Positions 1 through 6,160 of a stretch of DNA of 6,160 nucleotides are shown here, piece after piece. A program made the translations under genes and the position numbers. Source of the DNA: JBMYQA01 sp049600855 (lineage in GTDB: Bacteria > Bacteroidota > Bacteroidia > Cytophagales > Flammeovirgaceae); NCBI GenBank assembly GCA_049600855.1, contig JBMYQA010000337.1, forward strand, positions 1-6,160, written 5' to 3'. The stretch's first letter is position 1. Every line of letters begins with the position of its first letter. A model generated the notes under the pieces. It saw nothing but the letters and a program-made list of their open reading frames with translations. It ran no database searches and had not been told where the DNA came from.

Positions 1-1011
1 AGTCAATCTCCTCCACATGAATTAGAAGGAATCTTTTCGGATACAACCATGCTTCAGCACCTAAAAGAGTTAGATGCACAAGTTTGTATGCTGATGATTG
101 ATTTTAGTCCTATGCGGGCGAAAGTGATAGAAGTACTCAATGCGTGGGAAATCCCTGTAAAGGCGCAGCTCCTGTTACCAAAGCGAGCCAATTATCGCCT
201 TACGATTAAAAATGCAACCGAAGCCAAGCAACGTTACACCGAACTCAAATCATGGGCAAGCAACAATAAGTTGAAATTTGAGGGAATGGCTTTAGCAATA
301 GAACCTTTACTAGAAGACATTCGCCAATTGCAGGAAGGTCGAGTAAGTTTAGCGCTAAAGGCATATAAACGGCTTAATGAAAAGGAAGTGCTCAATAACG
401 CGAAAAGGAAGTACCAAAATTTAATCAAGCAAATGCAATCGGATGGCTACACGGTGGACGCGTTGGTATATCCTTTTTCTTTGGATGCGCAAAAAGAGAA
501 AAGCGAAGCTTTTCAGCAACTTACGGGATTAATCTACCTAGAGGTTGATCGCGTAGTGCCTTTATTTTATTCGAATTATTTTAAAGGAAAAGAAGGGCCT
601 TCGTTCATTATTAGCTACGGAAATGAGGAACGCTTAGAGGCCATCGGACTGGGAAGCACAGGGGGAGAGTTGCCGATTGAAGGAATTCATACCCCTCATC
701 CGTTAAATTGGGCCTACTTGGTCCGAGATATGAATTTAGCAGCTCAATACGCCGATAATCTCTATATCTATTCATTAGAAGGTTGTATTCAACGTGGTTT
801 CCTAAAAAAGTTTGCCTTGCTGGATTGGAAGGGAGGAGAGGAGTTAACCCAAAAGTATAATACAACAGTGGCAGATGATGTACGGAAAAACATGAGTTCG
901 GTATTAAAGTCGTTAGAATATCCTACCCTATTAGTTCTAGGAATTGCATTAGTATTGATTTTGGGAATGATTGCAATTTGGCGATTACTGCAACGTTTGA
1001 TCTCCACTTAG
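1..1011 (+). CDS. Partial gene: probable TIM-barrel (glycosidase-like) domain protein with a C-terminal membrane anchor
   Basis: The frame is open from the first base of the window to the TAG at 1009-1011. The ATG at 49 has no ribosome-binding site, and the 16 codons before it read as normal protein, so the true start is probably off the window. Residues are numbered here from that ATG. Alternating strand-like segments and helices suggest the second half of a beta/alpha barrel: VCMLMIDF (12-19), KAQLLLP (38-44), GMALAIEP (79-86), VDALVYPF (136-143), GPSFIISYG (183-191), LEAIGLGSTGG (196-206) and NLYIYSLEGC (237-246). Glu85 and Glu244 end or follow strands and are candidate active-site acids. 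Residues 293-312 form one hydrophobic helix followed by Arg residues, so the tail is probably cytoplasmic and the barrel periplasmic, provided a signal peptide lies upstream. The barrel assignment comes from remembered family resemblance and strand pattern. No substrate can be named. Confidence 0.72.
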   Translation, partial: SQSPPHELEGIFSDTTMLQHLKELDAQVCMLMIDFSPMRAKVIEVLNAWEIPVKAQLLLPKRANYRLTIKNATEAKQRYTELKSWASNNKLKFEGMALAIEPLLEDIRQLQEGRVSLALKAYKRLNEKEVLNNAKRKYQNLIKQMQSDGYTVDALVYPFSLDAQKEKSEAFQQLTGLIYLEVDRVVPLFYSNYFKGKEGPSFIISYGNEERLEAIGLGSTGGELPIEGIHTPHPLNWAYLVRDMNLAAQYADNLYIYSLEGCIQRGFLKKFALLDWKGGEELTQKYNTTVADDVRKNMSSVLKSLEYPTLLVLGIALVLILGMIAIWRLLQRLIST

Positions 1012-1110
1012 ATTCATTTGAGGATCAATCGTGGAATTACGAAAAACTCATGGTGGACTAGCGAATTTCTAAACGCAATCGTATTAAGATCGAAGAAGGA
1101 ATAATAAGCT

Positions 1111-1156
1111 ATAAAAATAGGTGTTAGTGCAGCATCTGTGCGTACATTAACACCTA
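1111..1156 (-). terminator. Candidate intrinsic terminator for the OmpA-family gene
   Basis: Bases 1118-1129 pair with 1145-1156 as a 12-bp stem containing one G-T pair, around a 15-nt loop. On the minus strand the stem is followed by a T-rich stretch (complement of 1111-1117). It lies about 170 nt beyond the stop codon of the minus-strand gene, which is further than usual, and the T stretch is short. Confidence 0.4.
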
Positions 1157-1213
1157 AACGAAGGATGAGTGTTATGCTTTTGGGAAAAGTTAAACCCACC
1201 TTCTATCGCTCTG

Positions 1214-1315
1214 ATGACAAATGTAGAAAAACAACTGTTCGAAGGAAAAGGTGAATTGATAACTGGTGGACTTCTCAGCTTAAGTGGATTACCTGAATTG
1301 ATAGTTGGTCAGTAA
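1214..1315 (+). CDS. Possible 33-codon small ORF or remnant of a gene 3' end
   Basis: ATG at 1214-1216 runs to TAA at 1313-1315. The peptide begins MTNVEKQLFEGKGELITGG and ends GLPELIVGQ. Its codon use resembles the neighbouring genes, and a plus-strand terminator-like hairpin covers its stop codon, as expected at the end of a real transcript. There is no ribosome-binding site, and the frame is closed upstream by a TGA at 1166-1168. A second open stretch in another frame lies just upstream (about 1105-1200), so this could be the frameshifted end of a decayed gene. I recognise no family. Chance openness is the main alternative. Confidence 0.25.
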   Translation: MTNVEKQLFEGKGELITGGLLSLSGLPELIVGQ

Positions 1316-1330
1316 ACCACCCTTATTTTT
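1284..1330 (+). terminator. Candidate intrinsic terminator, plus strand
   Basis: Bases 1284-1296 pair with 1309-1320: 11 bp with one A-A mismatch and one bulged C, around a 12-nt loop. CCTTATTTTT follows on the plus strand (1321-1330). The T tract overlaps the stop codon of the opposing minus-strand gene. It would end transcripts from the left gene or from the small ORF at 1214. Confidence 0.45.
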
Positions 1331-4300
1331 CTAGAATTCTAATCTCTGTACGTCGATTAAATTCCTGATTTTTTTCGGGGAAATCCACTCCTTCTCGACA
1401 TTTGTTGGTCAGTTGCCCTTCATCAAACCACAGTTTTTTATGGATTCTTGTCGCATCAATTCCTTTTTTATTGAGGTAAGAAGCTGCTGCTTTCATGCGC
1501 TGTTTGGAGAGCGCAATATTGTAAGCTTTATTTCCCTTAGAATCTGAGTGTGAAATCAATTCGATTCGAACACTAGGGTTCGCTTTCAGATAGGCCACCC
1601 ATTTATTCAGCGCTACTGCGGCATCTGGACGAATCTCATAATGATTGAAGTCATAGAAGATGTGTTCACTCAAACCTTGATCAGTTGGATTGGCGGGTGA
1701 TTTGTCAGTACTTGGTGTGTCAAAAGCATCCAACACTAATTTGCGATAAACAACCCCTCCATGATGGGGTGCAATAAAAGTCCCTACTTTACGATTCGAT
1801 TGGTTTTCTCCAATAAGCATGATGTGGTAAATTTCACCGCCTTTGGTTGCTAAAGGTACTTGATAAATCCCTTTCGCTGATGCTCCTTGCACAAGAAGTG
1901 CATTGGTTTGAGCTTGTTTGATTGCAATTTTCCCATCAACTGCGTTGGTGCCTGAAGCATCTTTCAACGTAAGTACTAATAAGGTTTTGCGAGATTTTGT
2001 GTAAGCTGCATAACTTTGATCAATAATTTCTACCCTTCTATTTAGTTGCTGATTGATCGTTTGATCGGTGCCGTTTTCCTTGTTTGGTACAGTAGGCACG
2101 CGTTCCCCAAAATGGGCAACGGCCAACTGATCTTTGGAAACGCCTTTTTGAAGCAGGTAGTTGTACACTGCTTTCACCCTACGCTTTGATAGTTGAATAT
2201 TGTAACTTTCAGAGCCTTTAAAATCAGTGTGTCCCGTTAAGGTGATTTTTTTCTGAGGCAAGCGTTTTAGGGTAGCGGCAATTTTGTCAAGGTGTTGCTT
2301 TGATTGGTCGCCTAACTGATCTTTATTATAGCCAAAGTAAATATTTTCAAGCACGGTGCTATTGTCTGCAACAATATTTGGCTGCTTTTCTACAGTCTCA
2401 TCACCTTTGGCAATTGATTCTTTCTGAGTGATTACCGCGGTATTTTTCTTAACGATCAGATCATCTTCTTTTTTCTCCCCGAGTACAGTATCCTTTTTTG
2501 GGGTAGAATGTGCCATTTCTTTAGTAATCAGTTCAGTATCAACAGGTTGCTCGTCTGTTTTTTCGCCTTGTGTACCAATTTTGATACTTCGCTTAATTTG
2601 TGTTTCATCACGCACCGTAAATGATTCAATTTTTTTGAAGGTAATGTCACCTTGTATCAAGTCAAGCGCAATTAATCGGTCGGGATTTATGGGTAACGTG
2701 AGGTCAAATTTGCCCGCTACAGTTTGGGTTTCTTTGATTACCCGATCACTTTCTGTATCGCGTATCACCAGTTTCCCATTCATGGGATTGAGGTTGTACA
2801 GGTTTTTAATGCTGCCGATCAATTGGATCAACTTTTTAGGTTCAGGGATGTAAAAGTCTTTTTTGATGACGACGGCTGGGCGTTTTGCCAATGGAACTGA
2901 GAAGGTATCTTTATAGAATGATTTTATCGCGGATTTACTATTCAAAGCATAGCTAAAATCTAAGTTGAAAGAGATGTCTGATCCAATGGTAATGCTATAC
3001 TTTCCATCTTCTTGAGTAGAAAGGGAATAAATTGAATCGAAGCCTTGATTGATAAAATCCAATGAAATGTTTGATAGTGGCTTTTGGGTTTCTTTACTAT
3101 AAATTCCTCCTTCGAGCGTAATATCAAACACTTTCCCAAAGCGATAAATGTCTTTTTCACCTTTTCCACTCACTCGATTCGAAGCAAAGAATCCTTCCGT
3201 ACCTTGTGTATTCCATACAGCATAAATGTCATCTTCTGCTGTATTGAGTGGTTCCCCTACATTTTGGGCAGGACCCCACATGCCGCGTTTTTCATCCCAA
3301 ACACATCTGAAAATATCAAATCCTCCAATCGTATTATGACCTCTTGAGCTAAAGTACAGCTCTTTTCCATCAGCAGTAACAAACGGAGCGTCATCATCAT
3401 AAGGAGAGTTGACATAAGCGCTCAGCTTTTTAGCTTCTTGCCATTCCTCTTTTTGATTTTTATAACTCACATATAAGTCTAAATCGCCTCTAATATTTCC
3501 TCGATTAGAGGCAAAATACAAGGCTTTTCCATCGGCTGTGACGAATCCATGCGATTCGTAAAAACGGGTATTGATGATTTTTTTAGGTAAACTGACTGCT
3601 TCACTCCAAGTGTTATCCGCATTTCGTTTGGCAATAAAAAGGTCACCATCGTTTTTCCAACGATACAATAACAGCTGCCGATCATTGTCAAACAACTGGC
3701 AACTGGCATCGTGGCGTTTGGTGTTGAGTAAGTTATTAATTTTTTCAGGGGTACCCCAAGATCCATCTTCCCGAATACTTACTTGGTAAATGTCTTCGTA
3801 ATAACCACCATCTTTAGCACGTTTACCTCCTGTAACCTGATGGTCACGAGAGGTGTAATATAATGTTTTGCCATCTTGAGAGATGAGTGGACTATGTTCG
3901 GAGTGTGTGGTATTGATATTCCCACCGAGCTGTTCTACCCAAAACCGCAACGCCATATTGCCCGTTTTTCGACTTCCAGCAATCTCATTTAACCAATTGT
4001 CGATGGTTGAATGGCGTTGATCATTTTTGCTGAGTGTCGTTTTATAGGTAGAAAAATATTTATAAGCGCTATCTAATTCATAATTGTAATGATAAGCTAC
4101 GCCAAGCCAATAAAATTGATGTTTTTTATCTACATTAGGATTAATCGCGATTGCCTTTTGGAGGTACTGTAAACCCTTGAGGTTATCATAGTTTTGAAGG
4201 TGACAAATGCCGCCATAATAGTAAGCCTCTGCATTATTGGGGTTTTCTTTGATGAGTGTTTCAAAAACGGGGAGTGCTTTTCGATACTGTTCTTTAAAAA

Positions 4301-4412
4301 ATAATTTCTTGCCTTTCGAGAGTTGAGCAAAAACATTAGCACTCATAACAGTACTAAAAAGAATAAGCAAAATGATTGTTTGAAACCCTAAAGCGAATGT
4401 TCGAATTCTCAT
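1323..4412 (-). CDS. Exported TPR / PD40 beta-propeller / OmpA multidomain protein with two OmpA domains (PorE-like architecture)
   Basis: A 1029-residue protein probably held at the outer membrane's periplasmic face and bound to peptidoglycan. Residues 1-29 are a signal peptide (hydrophobic core IILLILF, likely cleavage VFA|QL), which supports the ATG at 4412. Next come about three TPR units (31-130), five PD40 propeller blades (about 165-425; signatures such as DGKTLYYTSRD, DGKALYFASNRG and DGKELYFSSRG), and two beta-sandwich, carboxypeptidase-regulatory-like segments (about 428-610). A charged Lys/Glu/Asp linker follows (611-686). OmpA domain 1 (688-797) has GHTD at 727-730 and NIQLSKRR at 738-745. 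Another beta-rich domain follows (about 805-895), then OmpA domain 2 (916-1029), with SHSD at 954-957 and NIALSKQR at 965-972. Both keep the Asp and Arg that bind diaminopimelate in this family. TPR, propeller, regulatory domain and one OmpA domain is the known order in the type IX secretion protein PorE. No porP/sprF-like neighbour is visible, so a secretion role is unproven and an envelope-scaffold paralogue is equally possible. Confidence 0.93.
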   Translation of the reverse strand: MRIRTFALGFQTIILLILFSTVMSANVFAQLSKGKKLFFKEQYRKALPVFETLIKENPNNAEAYYYGGICHLQNYDNLKGLQYLQKAIAINPNVDKKHQFYWLGVAYHYNYELDSAYKYFSTYKTTLSKNDQRHSTIDNWLNEIAGSRKTGNMALRFWVEQLGGNINTTHSEHSPLISQDGKTLYYTSRDHQVTGGKRAKDGGYYEDIYQVSIREDGSWGTPEKINNLLNTKRHDASCQLFDNDRQLLLYRWKNDGDLFIAKRNADNTWSEAVSLPKKIINTRFYESHGFVTADGKALYFASNRGNIRGDLDLYVSYKNQKEEWQEAKKLSAYVNSPYDDDAPFVTADGKELYFSSRGHNTIGGFDIFRCVWDEKRGMWGPAQNVGEPLNTAEDDIYAVWNTQGTEGFFASNRVSGKGEKDIYRFGKVFDITLEGGIYSKETQKPLSNISLDFINQGFDSIYSLSTQEDGKYSITIGSDISFNLDFSYALNSKSAIKSFYKDTFSVPLAKRPAVVIKKDFYIPEPKKLIQLIGSIKNLYNLNPMNGKLVIRDTESDRVIKETQTVAGKFDLTLPINPDRLIALDLIQGDITFKKIESFTVRDETQIKRSIKIGTQGEKTDEQPVDTELITKEMAHSTPKKDTVLGEKKEDDLIVKKNTAVITQKESIAKGDETVEKQPNIVADNSTVLENIYFGYNKDQLGDQSKQHLDKIAATLKRLPQKKITLTGHTDFKGSESYNIQLSKRRVKAVYNYLLQKGVSKDQLAVAHFGERVPTVPNKENGTDQTINQQLNRRVEIIDQSYAAYTKSRKTLLVLTLKDASGTNAVDGKIAIKQAQTNALLVQGASAKGIYQVPLATKGGEIYHIMLIGENQSNRKVGTFIAPHHGGVVYRKLVLDAFDTPSTDKSPANPTDQGLSEHIFYDFNHYEIRPDAAVALNKWVAYLKANPSVRIELISHSDSKGNKAYNIALSKQRMKAAASYLNKKGIDATRIHKKLWFDEGQLTNKCREGVDFPEKNQEFNRRTEIRILEK

Positions 4413-4462
4413 GAGTGTTGAGTCACAGCAAATAAGTAAATCAGGGAAGTTCGTTTATTCCA

Positions 4463-4529
4463 CAATAATATAAAATAATACGGGTAGATACCCCATTAAG
4501 GTTTGCTAAAATGAGCAGATGTCTACCCG
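4463..4529 (-). terminator. Probable intrinsic terminator behind kmo
   Basis: Bases 4481-4490 pair with 4520-4529 as a 10-bp stem with one G-T pair, GC-rich at its base (CGGGTAGA / TCTACCCG). The 29-nt loop can hold a smaller TGCT/AGCA hairpin. On the minus strand the stem is followed at once by a T-rich run (complement of 4463-4480). It begins 8 nt past the kmo stop codon, so it should separate kmo from the OmpA-family gene. Confidence 0.65.
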
Positions 4530-4537
4530 ATGTCTAG

Positions 4538-5881
4538 TTAATTGAGGTATTTGCTGAGTAGAGCAGCCCAATCCAATTGCTCCCAATTTTCTGCTAAACC
4601 CTCCATTTTTAATAGCTCATTCATGATGCTATCTTGCTTATTACCAATACGTAAAGCTTCACGGTATGGTGTATGACTAAAAGTAACTAGGGAGTAAAGT
4701 GGAACCCATTTCTCAGGAAATAACTCATGCAACTTTGCTTCAATTTTTTTTCGCAGCAAGAATTGCGGATCAGCCACTAAATCGCGCATTTCAATGAAGT
4801 TTTGGAGTGCGAGATCAGCGATTGCATTGGCATCAGCTACGCGATCTTTGGCAAATTGGGCAACGGTTGCGGCTAAATCGCCATTTAAAGCATCCAATAA
4901 CTCAATGAAAATGCTACAATCTTCAAAACCAGCATTCATTCCTTGTCCGTAAAAGGGGACAATAGCATGCGAAGCATCACCAATTAGTAAGGTGTTTTGC
5001 TTGAGCCAAGGCTCGCAGCGCACGGTGACTAAAGAAGAGGTAGGGTTTTCAAAAAACTCATTACTTAAATTGGGTATCAGTTCAAGTGTATCTGGAAAAT
5101 GGGTTTTGAAGAATTGTTCTACCTCTTTTGAGGTATTGAGCTGTTCAAAGGATACATCACCCTCGAAGGGTAAGAAGAGGGTACAGGTAAAACTGCCGTC
5201 CGTATTGGGTAAGGCGATCAGCATAAAGCTTTTACGCGGCCAAATGTGCAAGGCATTTTTATCTAGTGCAAAAGCTCCTGATGCGCTTGCAGGAATGGTC
5301 AATTCTTTATAACCATGTTCAATGAAATGCTGTGCATAATTGAAGCGATCGGTGCGTTGCATGGTACTTCTAATTGCCGAAAAAGCCCCATCAGCACCGA
5401 TGATAAAATCAGATTCGATTGTTTTTTCTTCGTTCGTTTGAGTGTGTACAAAGGAAATGCTATTCTGATCAAAATCGACAGACTCGCAGCGCTGATCAAA
5501 CAAAATTTCAACATTACTGTACGTATCTGCTTTTTCCATCAACAACTGATTGAGTCCGCCTCTCGATACTGAGTTGATGTGTTGGTTTTCTTTACCATAT
5601 GCCTGAAAGGTGAGTTTGCCCGAAGTATCGTGCATTAAGCGTCCCTTCATGGGAATGAGACTGGGTTGAATTGCTTCGGCCATTCCAGCTAAATCAAGGG
5701 CTTTTAATCCGCGAGTGCTTAGCGCCAAATTAATAGATCGACCACCATCAATTTGAGTTGTGCGGGGATCGCTTCTTTTTTCTACCAGTTGGATGTGATA
5801 ACCACGTTCGGCAAGTAAACACGTGAGCAAAGAACCAACAAGGCCTGCTCCAACTATGGTAATCTTTTCTTTTGAGGGCAT
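4538..5881 (-). CDS. kmo: Kynurenine 3-monooxygenase (EC 1.14.13.9)
   Basis: A FAD-dependent aromatic hydroxylase that converts L-kynurenine to 3-hydroxykynurenine with NADPH and O2, in the kynurenine route from tryptophan to quinolinate and NAD. At 447 residues it is about the usual length for a bacterial enzyme. The N-terminal FAD site is GAGLVG (11-16), followed by the family signature GGRSINLALSTRG (46-58). The DG motif is GADGAFSAIR (162-171), and the second flavin site is IGDASHAIVPFYGQGMNAGF (300-319). By alignment from memory with human KMO (Arg85, Tyr99, Asn363, Tyr398), the kynurenine-binding residues are Arg81, Tyr95, Asn361 and Tyr396, all conserved with matching spacing. There is no C-terminal membrane helix, unlike the mitochondrial enzyme, so it should be soluble in the cytoplasm. 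The ATG at 5881 puts the FAD motif 10 residues in, as expected. No Shine-Dalgarno sequence precedes it. No other kynurenine gene lies in the window, and the gene appears intact. Confidence 0.96.
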   Translation of the reverse strand: MPSKEKITIVGAGLVGSLLTCLLAERGYHIQLVEKRSDPRTTQIDGGRSINLALSTRGLKALDLAGMAEAIQPSLIPMKGRLMHDTSGKLTFQAYGKENQHINSVSRGGLNQLLMEKADTYSNVEILFDQRCESVDFDQNSISFVHTQTNEEKTIESDFIIGADGAFSAIRSTMQRTDRFNYAQHFIEHGYKELTIPASASGAFALDKNALHIWPRKSFMLIALPNTDGSFTCTLFLPFEGDVSFEQLNTSKEVEQFFKTHFPDTLELIPNLSNEFFENPTSSLVTVRCEPWLKQNTLLIGDASHAIVPFYGQGMNAGFEDCSIFIELLDALNGDLAATVAQFAKDRVADANAIADLALQNFIEMRDLVADPQFLLRKKIEAKLHELFPEKWVPLYSLVTFSHTPYREALRIGNKQDSIMNELLKMEGLAENWEQLDWAALLSKYLN

Positions 5882-6041
5882 AGGTTAAGGTTGTTTATTC
5901 GAATTTTCGGGCTGAATATAGCGATTAAGTAGTCAATAAAAAATAAGCGTGTAAATTTGAGTCGTTTATTAGTGAATATCACGAATAGTTCGCTTCGGCG
6001 ATCCGATTGTATGTGCCATTTTGGAAGCAAAGGTTACCCTG
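5882..6041. other. kmo upstream / leader region
   Basis: This is noncoding sequence between the possible partial gene at the right edge and the kmo start. I found no convincing Bacteroidota promoter (TAnnTTTG with an upstream TTG) on the minus strand; the nearest candidates have at least one mismatch and lack a correctly spaced partner. It contains the left arm of a long inverted repeat (5977-5991) and a small perfect hairpin at 5990-6001 that gives a C(TTCG)G tetraloop on the plus strand. Confidence 0.4.
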
Positions 6042-6125
6042 TTACAAACTTTCTTCATTTTTAGGTTCAACAAGGCCGCTTGGCGGACGCAGCCTTGAAC
6101 CATTACTAAACCATTCGTGATAATC
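5974..6125 (-). repeat. Long-range inverted repeat enclosing smaller hairpins; possible structured RNA
   Basis: TATCACGAATAGTTC at 5977-5991 is matched in inverse by 6108-6122, identical at 13 of 15 positions. Both differences are transitions that leave G-U pairs in a minus-strand RNA but A-C mismatches in a plus-strand RNA, giving a continuous 15-bp minus-strand helix. Two more pairs follow beyond a single T-T mismatch. Inside it lie a hairpin at 6064-6101 (GGTTCAA / TTGAACC, with an inner CCGC / GCGG stem) and one at 6024-6056 (GAAG-AAAG / CTTT-CTTC, one bulged base). The right arm falls inside the possible partial CDS at 6042. No known RNA family is recognised. Confidence 0.4.
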
Positions 6126-6160
6126 AAATACATAAATGATGCTAGTCAACGTTTCAAAAC
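6042..6160 (-). CDS. Possible C-terminal end of an unidentified gene upstream of kmo
   Basis: A minus-strand frame is open from the right edge of the window to a TAA at 6042-6044, covering 38 codons. It starts FETLTSIIYVFDYHEW and ends LVEPKNEESL. The composition looks protein-like (aromatic residues, a charged tail, codon use like the neighbours). If real, it is the 3' end of a gene lying upstream of kmo in the same direction, 160 nt from the kmo start. I do not recognise the family. Because only the tail is visible and hairpin-forming sequence overlaps it, a chance open frame remains possible. Confidence 0.45.
   Translation of the reverse strand, partial: FETLTSIIYVFDYHEWFSNGSRLRPPSGLVEPKNEESL

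Larger units (their letters stand above)
1012..1322. other. Convergent intergenic region
   Basis: This is the gap between the convergent left gene and the OmpA-family gene. It holds a hairpin usable as a minus-strand terminator (1111-1156), a hairpin with a T tract usable as a plus-strand terminator (1284-1330), and a short plus-strand frame (1214-1315). Several other short frames are open here because the sequence is AT-rich. I see no RNA gene or mobile element. Confidence 0.6.

Noticed and set aside
1014..1199. A 61-codon minus-strand open frame downstream of the OmpA-family gene
   Set aside because: It contains the minus-strand terminator-like hairpin within its body, has no family resemblance, and is well explained by AT-rich sequence.
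2428..2853. A 141-codon plus-strand open frame antisense to the OmpA-family gene
   Set aside because: It lies wholly opposite the charged linker and regulatory-like segment of a well-supported gene. Its peptide is Ser/Val/Phe-rich, as expected from the complement of that coding sequence, and shows no domain.
4463..4470. TATTATTG on the minus strand as a -7 promoter element for the OmpA-family gene
   Set aside because: It has one mismatch to TAnnTTTG and no TTG at the expected upstream spacing, and it falls within the T-rich tail of the kmo terminator.
4992..5312. A 106-codon plus-strand open frame antisense to kmo
   Set aside because: It is fully contained in a strongly conserved enzyme gene and has no recognisable motif or start signal.
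6064..6101. GGTTCAA-containing stem resembling a tRNA T arm
   Set aside because: No acceptor stem, anticodon arm or CCA-end context fits around it; it is simply a hairpin.
5974..6125. The inverted repeat as the ends of a small mobile element (MITE)
   Set aside because: I see no flanking target-site duplication, and the arms are interrupted by a mismatch and extend into a possible coding tail.
6136..6160. ATGATG at the right edge as the start of a plus-strand gene
   Set aside because: Only eight codons are visible, with no ribosome-binding site or promoter, and they oppose a more plausible minus-strand frame.

Overview
The window looks like a chromosomal segment of a member of the Bacteroidota. 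The base composition is AT-rich. No Shine-Dalgarno sequence precedes either complete gene, as is usual in that phylum. The central gene has the TPR / PD40 beta-propeller / regulatory-like domain / OmpA architecture typical of Bacteroidota envelope proteins, including the type IX secretion component PorE. The order and genus cannot be fixed from this sequence.

Layout, left to right: (1) 1-1011, plus strand: the 3' part of a gene for a probable TIM-barrel, glycosidase-like domain protein ending in one membrane anchor; its 5' end is off the window. (2) 1012-1322: a convergent intergenic gap with a candidate terminator for each strand and one short, coding-looking plus-strand frame. (3) 1323-4412, minus strand: a 1029-residue exported protein with two complete OmpA-type peptidoglycan-binding domains. 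(4) 4413-4537: a short gap with a probable intrinsic terminator directly behind the next gene. (5) 4538-5881, minus strand: kynurenine 3-monooxygenase (kmo), intact, with its FAD motifs and substrate-pocket residues conserved. (6) 5882-6160: the kmo leader region, overlapped on the right by what may be the last 38 codons of another minus-strand gene. A long-range inverted repeat here could form a helix in a minus-strand transcript.

The genes do not form an obvious pathway. kmo is a metabolic enzyme (tryptophan to 3-hydroxykynurenine, towards quinolinate and NAD), the OmpA protein is structural or secretion-related, and the left gene is an envelope protein of unknown substrate. kmo and the OmpA gene run in the same direction but a probable terminator separates them, so they are probably separate units. 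I saw no mobile element, CRISPR array, tRNA or rRNA. The least ordinary things here are the tandem OmpA domains and the possible RNA fold upstream of kmo.
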